Below the pieces are notes generated by a model. That model ran no database searches and was not told the DNA's origin. It worked only from the letters and a program-made list of their open reading frames with translations. This document shows, one piece after another, positions 23,654 to 32,095 of a DNA stretch of 64,000 nt. The position numbers were made by a program, and so were the translations under genes. Source of the DNA: Jaenimonas drosophilae (Eukaryota; Euglenozoa; Kinetoplastea; Trypanosomatida; Trypanosomatidae); contig JASAON010001654.1 in assembly GCA_030849065.1 (NCBI GenBank), positions 1-64,000 on the forward strand. The letters run 5' to 3'. Numbering within the stretch: the first letter of the stretch is position 1; the number at the start of each line of letters is the position of its first letter.

Positions 23654-25972
23654 CTACTCGCTGATGCGCTCAATGGCCTTGTAGAGCCGCTCGGCATAGT
23701 CCCTTGGTGGTACGACGCTGATTTTGGTGCGGTCGTTGACCACACCCTTGGCGAGACTCTCAATACGTTTGGCGGTGGTGTAGGTTTGCAGGACGTCAAT
23801 GATGCCCACGTAGTAGACATCCTCCCTCGCGGTGGTGCGGTCGTGGGGGTCGTGAACCGGGAGGGAGAGCAGGCCCCCATCACAGCCATGGAGACAGCGG
23901 TAGCAGTCCTCGTACTCCTGGCCCGTCGTGGCGTTGTTCTCCACGATGCCAGCGAGGGTGGTCTCCTCATCCGCCAAGGTGGAGGTTGTGGCGGGTGCGG
24001 GTGGGGGTGTGGCCGGGGGTGTTGCCCCGGTTTCAACGTGGGAGGAGAAGACGCGGCTGCGCACCCCAATCATGCAGCTGTAGTCAACAATGAAGAGCTG
24101 CTCGAGCATGCGCACGTCACTGCGGAGTTGGGCCAGCAAAATGGCCTTTTGATAAGATCCACATAGAATGAGCCGCTGGGGGAGGTCGTTGTCCTTCAGG
24201 AGCAGAGCCCCAAAGGCGGTGCGTGGGGGAGGGGTACCTGGCACCATGGCGGACCTCCCAATGGAACTCCCCTTCACGTCATAGATGCGCTTGATGTAGT
24301 GCTTCGTGGAGAAGACGTTTTGCATCAGGACGAAACGCTGGGTCTCTCCGGTGCGGCGCCACTTCATGCTGAAGAGACTGTAGAAGCGAGGGAGGAGGGT
24401 GTTGTGGTTTCGCTCGCAGTACTGCACGTACTCTGGAATGAAGCGGTTGATGAGGAAGTCGAACTCGCTCTCACGAAGACTCTTCATGACGTAGTCGCCA
24501 AAGAAGTAGAGTGTTGTGCCGCTCTTTCCTGGCGAGCTACTCTGTCGCCATGGCGAGTGCTCGAGCGCGAGCTTGAAGTGATTGAGATCGAGCTGGAGAA
24601 AACGACGGAGGTGGGTGAAGACGACAGGGGCGTGGAAGGTGATGCGTAGCTCATCCTCCCGAACCCCACCACGGGTGATGTGGGGCGTGTTGGGATCCAC
24701 CGGGGTTGCCTCTGGGCAGAAGGCGGCGAGCAGGTCACGATCGGTGTTCTCCTCCTCAAAGTCGGGCGGGTCGTCGATCTTCACTTGCTTTGAGACGCGG
24801 CAAATGAAAGGGGCGTTGTGGGCACAGCGGAGGTAGACGTATGACACCTCCTCAATGGCCCGCTGCAAGGAGGCAGCAGGGATGCCTTGGTAGAGCAGCA
24901 CCTTGGCCTCATCACCACCGTTGGACTCCAACGCCGCCATCGACGCATCCCGTGCGCTGACGGTTTGTAGAAGGGCGAGGGAGAGAGCCTTACCGACGTA
25001 CCACTGCCGATGTCGCTCCCCTGTGGTGATATCGATGCCGATTTGGTTGGGATTGACGGGCACCTGCGCCACCGTCTGGAGATCAACACTCGTCGTGCGT
25101 GCGTGAAGGGCATGGAGGTTAGAACGCTTGCGGCTGGCGAGGGGCTGTGCGGTGGCGGCGGCATAGGAGGTGAGGCTACTCATGCCACCGATGGGGCTAC
25201 TCGGGCGTGAGTTGGTGGCAATGGAGGCATCCTGCAAGCGCTGCATCCGCATGGCGCGACGCTCTGCCGCACGCTGACACACGTCGTTTGCCCCAGCCCC
25301 ACGTGAGAGGGCGGAGGGTGGCTCCCGTGCGTGAGACCGTAGTGGTGGATTCAGTAGCACCACCGGTCGCTGTGGCGGTGACGGCTGAGGTGGAGTTATT
25401 GGGGCAGAAGCAGCGCTCGCCGTCGTGGAGGGATCGACGTGATGCGTCGCCACCTCCTGTGGCCTCTCTTGCTCATGGGTGGCAACGTCGCTAGCCTCAT
25501 CGCCATGGCTGCTCCCGCTGACTTCATCGAATTGTGGGAGGTCTGCCATGGCGGGCGAGGGCGAAGAGTGGAGGGGAAGTGGCATCTCATCCTGTGTTGC
25601 GGTGACGGGGGAGGGAGAGGTGACTACGATAGCCATTCGCAGCGGTGGTGGCGTGTCATTGGAAGATGTCGTCGTGGGTGCCGCGGACGACACCGGGTGC
25701 GAGCTCTCACCACGTCGGAGTGCTTGGCGGAGCTGCTCCACCTCGTCACGAAGCTCTGCCTCCACCCGCGCTGCTCTTGCTTTCTGCCGGTCACTCTGCC
25801 GCTGCAGCGCGTCGAGGCGGAGATGAAGGGCCGATGGGCCATCGTCAGAGGTGTGGCCATCGGTGGTGGTGGTGGTGCGCAGCGCATCAATCTCCTGCCG
25901 TAGTGCCAAAATCACGGCGTTAGCCTCCACGACATCGTCGTAGTGCTCGCGTTGAAGATTCAGCGAGGTCAT
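23654..25972 (-). CDS. Phosphatidylinositol phosphate kinase with N-terminal coiled coil
   Basis: 772 residues from an ATG. Residues about 5-90 look like a coiled coil (VVEANAVILALRQEIDALR), followed by a Ser/Pro/Thr-rich linker to about 270. The C-terminal half is a PIP kinase domain: the nucleotide loop and lysine SGTTLYFFGDYVMKSL (about 483-498), DVKGSSIGR (about 564; the family's DLKGS), the catalytic IVDYSCMIGV (about 626-635; family DYSLLVGI), VGIIDVLQTYT (about 720; family IGIIDILQ), and PPRDYAERLYKAI at the end. The stretch QTYTTAKRIESL occupies the activation/specificity loop, where type I and II enzymes have KK..E; here only TAKR remains, so substrate preference is unclear. It should make PIP2 species at membranes. 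A Pro/Ala/Thr-rich insert lies after the DYS motif. Confidence 0.88.
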   Translation of the reverse strand: MTSLNLQREHYDDVVEANAVILALRQEIDALRTTTTTDGHTSDDGPSALHLRLDALQRQSDRQKARAARVEAELRDEVEQLRQALRRGESSHPVSSAAPTTTSSNDTPPPLRMAIVVTSPSPVTATQDEMPLPLHSSPSPAMADLPQFDEVSGSSHGDEASDVATHEQERPQEVATHHVDPSTTASAASAPITPPQPSPPQRPVVLLNPPLRSHAREPPSALSRGAGANDVCQRAAERRAMRMQRLQDASIATNSRPSSPIGGMSSLTSYAAATAQPLASRKRSNLHALHARTTSVDLQTVAQVPVNPNQIGIDITTGERHRQWYVGKALSLALLQTVSARDASMAALESNGGDEAKVLLYQGIPAASLQRAIEEVSYVYLRCAHNAPFICRVSKQVKIDDPPDFEEENTDRDLLAAFCPEATPVDPNTPHITRGGVREDELRITFHAPVVFTHLRRFLQLDLNHFKLALEHSPWRQSSSPGKSGTTLYFFGDYVMKSLRESEFDFLINRFIPEYVQYCERNHNTLLPRFYSLFSMKWRRTGETQRFVLMQNVFSTKHYIKRIYDVKGSSIGRSAMVPGTPPPRTAFGALLLKDNDLPQRLILCGSYQKAILLAQLRSDVRMLEQLFIVDYSCMIGVRSRVFSSHVETGATPPATPPPAPATTSTLADEETTLAGIVENNATTGQEYEDCYRCLHGCDGGLLSLPVHDPHDRTTAREDVYYVGIIDVLQTYTTAKRIESLAKGVVNDRTKISVVPPRDYAERLYKAIERISE

Positions 25973-26464
25973 GAAGCCAACTCTACCGTCCAGAGCTGTA
26001 GAATGTGTGGCGTGAAAGTGTGTGTGTGTGTGTGTGGAACCTACAGTCTGCTACTATACAACAATCAACGAGATTTGGAAGTAGTTCGTTGCGTGACGGT
26101 TCTTGAGAGGCAGCGACATTGGCAACCTTCCCAGATAAGGAACAAGCATCGGCGAACTCCAACGAAATTCCCCAATGAAGATGGATGCAAAAAAAAGAAG
26201 TAGAAGTGATGGGGGTGTTTCCGGTTTGATGATGTGTGGGGCCAGGTAGATGGAGAAGTGAGGTATAGGGGTGAGCATCATGAAGAGGGAGGAGGAGGAA
26301 GTAAGTGTGTATCTGTGTTCTTCACTGCCACAATGATCAGCTGAGTTGCTGGATGCCGATTCACCTCCCTCATCGTCGCCTGTTTCTCGCTCCATGTGCG
26401 ACGGGGAAGAGAGGGCCATTGTGCTTCGGCGCAGCAGGGCACCTTTCCTCGAGTAGTGGGCTTG
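25973..26464. other. Intergenic region between the protein kinase and the PIP kinase gene
   Basis: About 490 bases. Next to the PIP kinase ATG, the coding strand has a CA repeat (26036-26018) and CTACAG, a plausible acceptor. An open ATG frame of 121 codons (26419-26054) has no pyrimidine tract before it and unlikely composition, so it is treated as chance. Confidence 0.45.
26018..26036. repeat. (GT)n microsatellite in the PIP kinase leader
   Basis: About 9.5 GT units on the plus strand, read as CA on the coding strand, just upstream of the probable splice acceptor. Confidence 0.9.
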
Positions 26465-29400
26465 CTACATGAGTTCGCTCTCCCCGCGGGTCATGGTGTC
26501 CTCCGTTGCCTGCTGACGCTCCATCTCAAGCAGGACGGAGATATACTGCAGCGCCTCGTGAAAATCACTCGTTTTACCGTGAATACGCCGAAACTGAATG
26601 AGTGTGTAGCCCAAACTGGCAGGTGAGAGGATGATGTCCACGTCACAGACGCCGTTGAGCTGCGCCACGGCCCCATTGGCGGCAAAGCCCATCGAGCGGT
26701 GATTGATGGAGCGGTGGTGTGCCTCTCCCGATGCGCGCTGTTTCACCGCACCCGCGCTCCCCGTCGTCGTCGTCCCTGCTGCCGACTTCCCGGATGGGCA
26801 AGGAGGCTTGACCATGGGTGGTGTGTTGGCAGTGGTGGGGGTTGTTGTTGTGGTTGTGGTTGCTCCAGCGGTTGTGCATGGCGGACGCGGGTGGGGCTTC
26901 TTCACGACACAGGCGGAGCCACTCGAGAAGTCGACGCACGCTGGACCAGGATCGCGGTGGGCGGAGCCGCTGACCGTCCCCACAACCCCCGCACCTGTGG
27001 TGGATGCGGGTGTTGCGCGCTTTGGTAGGGTTGATGGGGGGAGTGGGTCTTCTTTGCCTGGTACACCGCCACTGGCACTGGGCGGCGGGCACTTGCGCGT
27101 GGAGGTTGGCACCACTGTTTTGGCGGTACTTGTCACACCCACCCCACTTCCGGTCGTGGTCGGGGGTGTGGCACCGGTGGGGATGACGCGTGGCCCTGCG
27201 GTGACTAGCCCACCCGTGAGTGTGTTGCGCCGGGCAGTGCAGGACGCACTCACCTGCGGCGACCACGTTGAGCTACCTGCGGGAGCTGCGGTGGTGGAGG
27301 GCGAGGTCGGGGAAGCAGAGTGATTGCCTGGGGTGGTGGTAGTTGGCTGACTTGCCGTCGTCGTGGTGCCGTTCAACGTGAGCCCTGCCTGTAGGGCCGA
27401 CTCACCGAGGTAGCGGAAGGAATACACTTTTGCCACCGTGGTGCCTCCACCATCGGCGGTGTAGAGCAACCGCAGCCGTTGGGGCACGGAGCAGAGCTTG
27501 TCGCGCACAGGACGAAGTAGTCCAACAACGAGGAAGCCGTGCCGCACACACTCCATCACGTTCCGAGCGTTGAAGAGGGTGGCCAAGTTGGTGGCGGCGG
27601 CGAGCTTGCGACCCATGGGGTGGCGGAGGAGGACCTCCCGTTCGAGGATGCCAACAAGAAAGGCATCAAAGGTGAGACCGAGCGACTCCGGTGACTTCGG
27701 CTGCATAACAACAGCACCAAACTCAGGAACACTGCGCTTCACCGGGGAGGAGTGTGCGCTGGGGGGTTGCTTGTTGGTGCCACGGAGTGCGTGGACGAGC
27801 TGTTCGTTGTCGGCAAAGTACTGCATGAGAGAGATGACCTCTGCGTCTTGGACTGGAATGTTGCACTCCTCAAAGACCTGCCGCAGCCGGCCGAGTTGGA
27901 TGACTCCCGTGTGATTCACATCGACGCGGTCGAAGGCGCCACGCAGTTGCCGCACAACGTGATCCTCGACCTCTTCACGCTTTAGGCTGACGATGTTGGC
28001 AAGCTGAAACGCATTGTTGCAGGCGATTGGGTTCAGCGCTAGACCTCGGCGAACCCACGCGTTGCGGAACTCATCGTAGGTGATGCGCTCCTTGCCCGCG
28101 ATGCCACCCGTGAAGAACTTCATGAGTCCATCCACCTTGTCGCATTCAACGGCCTCTCCGTGATGGAGGGCGATGAGCATGTCGCGAATTTGATCTCGAG
28201 TGATCTCGTTGAGATGGTCGCGATCGATGCATCGAAAGGCCTTGCGCAGCACCTTCTCCTCCTCTGCCGTCACAACACGACGTGTGTTGGTGAAGTCGAG
28301 GAAGGTGGAGGCCGACCCCGCTGCTGGGGCTCCGGCTGATGATGGGGAAGCCTTGCTGGATGCTCCGCCAACGGATGTGGCGGTAGAAGTCGTCGGAGTG
28401 GTGGGCGAGTGCGACGATTTCCACGTTCCCGCGCCCGCAGTCGTTGTGGACGCTGGCGAGGATGGCGGCGCCTTGTTGCCCATTGTGGGCGGGGCGGTCG
28501 TGGATGGACTCCCAGGCCAACACTTTCGATGGGGAAAGACCGTCGCCAGGTCAAGATTTTTTTGGAACCACTTGTTGGTGAGGATTTCGTCAATGGATGG
28601 GCGATCAGCCGCCTCGAGTGCCAGCATGGAGCTCACCAACTTCCGCGCCTCAGGAGAGATGCGGGCTATCTCGTCCGCCTGGAAGTCAAAGGTGCCGTGC
28701 TGGATGAGGTGTTGTGTCTCCTCATCGTCACGTCCATCAAAGGGAAGACGCCCTGTGAGCATGAAGAAGAGAATGACACCCGCACTCCACAAGTCTTGCT
28801 GGCAGGAGTCAACGATCACCTGCGGCCGTCGCTTCGTGGTGGACCAGGTGGTGGTGGGGGTGACGGCGGCAGCGGGGCTGGAGATGCCGCCACCTACCTC
28901 ACCGCCATGCGGAACAAGAGGAAGGAGGGGAAAGGCCATGGGCATGCGGCCTTCCGCCGTGGTGTTGGACCCCGCGTTGGGGCGACCCACTCGGCTGCCG
29001 CTTGTTGAGGGTGGGGCCGTTGACGCATCCTCCCCTGCTCCATCACCATGCGTGGAGGTGGGGGCGGCCTTCTTCTTGCTTCCAACCGCCGACGCGGTGC
29101 TGTCCAGGAAGGACTTCACCATGGACGAGAGGGTACTCGTCGTACTGTTGTTGTTGGGCGCGTTCTTGAGAGAGGCGGCGCTGATGGTCGAGGTCCCCTT
29201 CTTGGGAGCGACGGCGGCCAAGAGGCTGGCTGCGGCGGCGGGCCCGCCGTGGTGAATGCCCCCGATGCCGCCTTCCTCCGAAGTTGTGCTCGCGCTTGCC
29301 ACGGTTTGGTACGCCGAGCCACCACTGTGAGCCAGTAGGGTCTCTTCATGGCTACCCTTCCCCTCAACGTGGTGGTGATCGTGGGCGGGGTTCAGAGGGG

Positions 29401-30280
29401 ACGAGTGAGGAAAGACGGGATCACTCGAGGATGGGGCAGCGATGGGCGAGTGGTGGAGGAGATCGCTGCAGGTAGCATCTTCACGGCCGGCAAAGCTACT
29501 GCACAACCTCGAGGAAACGGCGCTGCCTTCAAAGGCGCTGTCGTCCACACCCAAGGTGGAGGATAGCACGGCCTCAGGGCTCATGTAGTGCAGGGTGCCA
29601 ATCATGGCTCCGTGATGCAGAGTCTGTAGTAGCGCACTGTTGTCGGCCGTACCCTTGGTGATCTCGGGGTCGTCCATCGTCTCCCGCGGGACACGTGATG
29701 AGAAGCCAAAATCACAGACTGCGAGATGATTATCCCGACGAAGAAGAAGATTTTCAGCTTTGAGGTCCTTGTGAACAACACCGTTTTGGTGGCAGTAGTC
29801 AATGGCGGAGAGGAGCTGCTGGAAGTATTGACGGCACTCGTCCTCGGGGAAGTGATGCTTGCTGATGATGAGATCAAAGAGCTCTCCTCCTTCAGCGAGC
29901 TCCATAATGAAGTAGTATGCCTCCACTGAGTTTAAAAACTTGTAGAACTTCACCACATGCGGATGCTCCATGAGCTGCATGACCGTGGCCTCTTGCACAA
30001 TGTGACGCTCTACGTAGTCAACGACGGGCGAGTGTGCTCGATCACCACCACACCCTTGCTTATGATTCATGGCCAGTTGGCCAAGAGTAGAATCGGAAGC
30101 GAAGAGCTCATGTTTCCGGATAATCTTGAGTGCAAACGACGCCCCCGACGGAATGTACTTCACAGCATACACTGATCCATAAGCTCCCTCGCCAAGCCGC
30201 TGGCCAATCTCGTAGTCTTCAAGCACCTTCGCCTCACTCTGGAGGTCAATGGAACCAGTGAAGAAGGACGATGCAAGCAT
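26465..30280 (-). CDS. CAMK-type protein kinase with split catalytic domain, EF-hand-like region and KA1-like end
   Basis: 1271 residues from an ATG. The kinase N-lobe is complete: RLGEGAYGSVYAVK (28-41), Lys52 in FALKIIRK, Glu97. The catalytic loop is HKDLKAENLL (170-179), with Lys in place of the usual Arg of HRD, and DFG is at 190-192. The APE region reads HYMSPEAVL (231-239). Then about 250 low-complexity residues interrupt the domain before DLWSAGVILFFMLTGRLPFDG (about 494-514). The domain ends near 585. Two EF-hand-like segments follow: AFRCIDRDHLNEITRDQ (about 673) and AFDRVDVNHTGVIQLGRL (about 783); both loops are degenerate. A Thr/Pro-rich linker leads to a C-terminal segment (IQFRRIHGKTSDFHEALQYI) resembling a KA1 domain. 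Likely a calcium- or membrane-linked kinase of the CDPK/SnRK/AMPK kind; the substrate is unknown. Confidence 0.85.
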   Translation of the reverse strand: MLASSFFTGSIDLQSEAKVLEDYEIGQRLGEGAYGSVYAVKYIPSGASFALKIIRKHELFASDSTLGQLAMNHKQGCGGDRAHSPVVDYVERHIVQEATVMQLMEHPHVVKFYKFLNSVEAYYFIMELAEGGELFDLIISKHHFPEDECRQYFQQLLSAIDYCHQNGVVHKDLKAENLLLRRDNHLAVCDFGFSSRVPRETMDDPEITKGTADNSALLQTLHHGAMIGTLHYMSPEAVLSSTLGVDDSAFEGSAVSSRLCSSFAGREDATCSDLLHHSPIAAPSSSDPVFPHSSPLNPAHDHHHVEGKGSHEETLLAHSGGSAYQTVASASTTSEEGGIGGIHHGGPAAAASLLAAVAPKKGTSTISAASLKNAPNNNSTTSTLSSMVKSFLDSTASAVGSKKKAAPTSTHGDGAGEDASTAPPSTSGSRVGRPNAGSNTTAEGRMPMAFPLLPLVPHGGEVGGGISSPAAAVTPTTTWSTTKRRPQVIVDSCQQDLWSAGVILFFMLTGRLPFDGRDDEETQHLIQHGTFDFQADEIARISPEARKLVSSMLALEAADRPSIDEILTNKWFQKNLDLATVFPHRKCWPGSPSTTAPPTMGNKAPPSSPASTTTAGAGTWKSSHSPTTPTTSTATSVGGASSKASPSSAGAPAAGSASTFLDFTNTRRVVTAEEEKVLRKAFRCIDRDHLNEITRDQIRDMLIALHHGEAVECDKVDGLMKFFTGGIAGKERITYDEFRNAWVRRGLALNPIACNNAFQLANIVSLKREEVEDHVVRQLRGAFDRVDVNHTGVIQLGRLRQVFEECNIPVQDAEVISLMQYFADNEQLVHALRGTNKQPPSAHSSPVKRSVPEFGAVVMQPKSPESLGLTFDAFLVGILEREVLLRHPMGRKLAAATNLATLFNARNVMECVRHGFLVVGLLRPVRDKLCSVPQRLRLLYTADGGGTTVAKVYSFRYLGESALQAGLTLNGTTTTASQPTTTTPGNHSASPTSPSTTAAPAGSSTWSPQVSASCTARRNTLTGGLVTAGPRVIPTGATPPTTTGSGVGVTSTAKTVVPTSTRKCPPPSASGGVPGKEDPLPPSTLPKRATPASTTGAGVVGTVSGSAHRDPGPACVDFSSGSACVVKKPHPRPPCTTAGATTTTTTTPTTANTPPMVKPPCPSGKSAAGTTTTGSAGAVKQRASGEAHHRSINHRSMGFAANGAVAQLNGVCDVDIILSPASLGYTLIQFRRIHGKTSDFHEALQYISVLLEMERQQATEDTMTRGESELM

Positions 30281-32095
30281 AGGCGGCGATGGTTCGCGAG
30301 AAACTTGTTGTGAAACAGATCACGGAATCAATAGCTCTACAAGGAAGGGACGTCACCACCACCTACACCCATAAACAGGAGGCCAAAAATACAAGGAAAA
30401 GGTAGGGGGCTGGTGCGGAACAATCAATCCCAAAATTATCAGAAAAATCCTTGTGCTCTTTTGGAGGGCAATGGAGCAACTAGGGTAGCTACTTGGCCGA
30501 ATATTCTCGCTAATGATCAAACGACGGACAATGAATGGTGGTGGGTACCTGGATAAGGGTGAATTTGTGGGGCGTTGTGCGTGCGTGTGGTTGCTTTTTG
30601 TGATTTGGCGTTGAAATGGCTGACTACACACGTACACACACAACACAAGCTACCTAACCTGTGCTTGGTAAAGTGGATGTTTTGACTCGCGTGTGCTGTC
30701 AAGATACCCCTCACTCGTGAAGAAGAGGAGGTTGCGAAGGCGATGCCGACAGGCAGGCCCTCCAAAGTAGCGGAGGGGTGAAAAGGTAGGTGGGGGAGGG
30801 GTGTGAGTGTGAGTGGGGAATAACTGGCCAGAGAAGGTGGATCGCGAGCCACTTCTACATACGACGGCGGCCTCACTACACACGAAGGAAAAGAGAACGA
30901 GAGTGGGATAGATACCCGTGCCCACAACGGAAGGCCTTGAAGCGAAGGAGCTCGCAGGCTATACTTATTTCTTTTTTGTGGGTAGAATGAAAATGATACT
31001 CAGGACGGGTGATGCGGAGAAGGACAATAAGGAAGGAGCAGGGTCGAGATCGGGCTACACCACCACCGACTGCGACTCCTTGAGCCTATGAAGCCTAGAA
31101 ACCTACCTTCACCTGTCTGTAGGTGCGGGTGTTCGTGATTGTCGATGAGACAAACAACGGACTTGTGTGGATAGCAAGAAAAGAGAGAAGAGAGATGAGT
31201 CAAGAGAAAGACGGCAGGCAATGGTGGAAACACAGAAGCCTTCAAACCAGTTTTTGACAGTTCGTCACTTGAGTTTTGACAACCAAAGCTGATTTTTCAA
31301 AAAAAAAAAAAGAACAAAAAAGGTTCCCTTCTAGTTGTCGTTGAGGTATCTTCGTGCCATGACATGAACCCTGTACCTTCTTCCGACACTGTGCCAGGCA
31401 CTGCGGAGGGAGTCTGCCCAAGAGAGAGGGAGGAAATTGGCATCCACCAATCATGCCAGAATGCAGTAACAGTGGGGTCGCATCTTCACTTGCACGACAT
31501 CCCAGAATAGCTGGGTGGCAGTGTGGTACAGTAGCCACTGAGAAGCTATGGTGACATGCATAACACAAAGTGAAGCATAGCCAGCATAATTGTGAAGGCT
31601 CAGTCTGCTAAGCACAACACAATAGCAGGCACGGTGAAGCGTTGAGCAGTGACATCTTGATGAAACATATGACGAAACAAGGTGGACAAGCAGAAAAAAG
31701 ATAATGCACTGGTAATGAAAATCAACGCCATGAAGATATCTTGTTTCATATAAAGTGTGCAAAATAACGAAGCATATTGCATTTCGAAACATGTAACAAC
31801 ATGTAGAATCCAATGGTGGGGAGGACGAAGTGAAAAAGCGAAGAAAGACGGGCCCCTCCTTCCTCTGTTTTTCTTATATTTATGTTAGAATCCATCAAAT
31901 AAAGCTGTGATGAAAAACATGCACGTTGGCATGAAGTGATGAAATAAGGCTACGCGAGGTGCGTCCAACATAATTCATTGGTGAGAAGTTGGAAAGCCGA
32001 GAAGGAAGCCACCATCCTTCGCGAAGTGAAAGAAACGGTACACGGATATGTGGGGAGATCAGCCAACAGCAAGTTCAGCCACCAAGGGGAGGAGG
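30281..32095. other. 1.8 kb gene-free region between HAP2 and the kinase gene
   Basis: No frame here looks like a gene. Next to the kinase ATG the coding strand has GTCCCTTCCTTGTAG (about 30350-30336), a good splice acceptor. From about 31240 to 31980 the DNA is AT-richer than the coding regions and carries several inverted repeats: CCCAG/CTGGG at 31501-31515, and nested arms ACTGAG (31537-31542) with CTCAGT (31599-31604) around GCTATG (31545-31550) with CATAGC (31576-31581). Most of this is probably the long 3' UTR of HAP2. No tRNA or snoRNA could be assigned. Confidence 0.5.

Noticed and set aside
26054..26419. 121-codon ATG frame downstream of the kinase gene
   Set aside because: No pyrimidine tract or acceptor precedes it, and it lies in the probable kinase 3' UTR.
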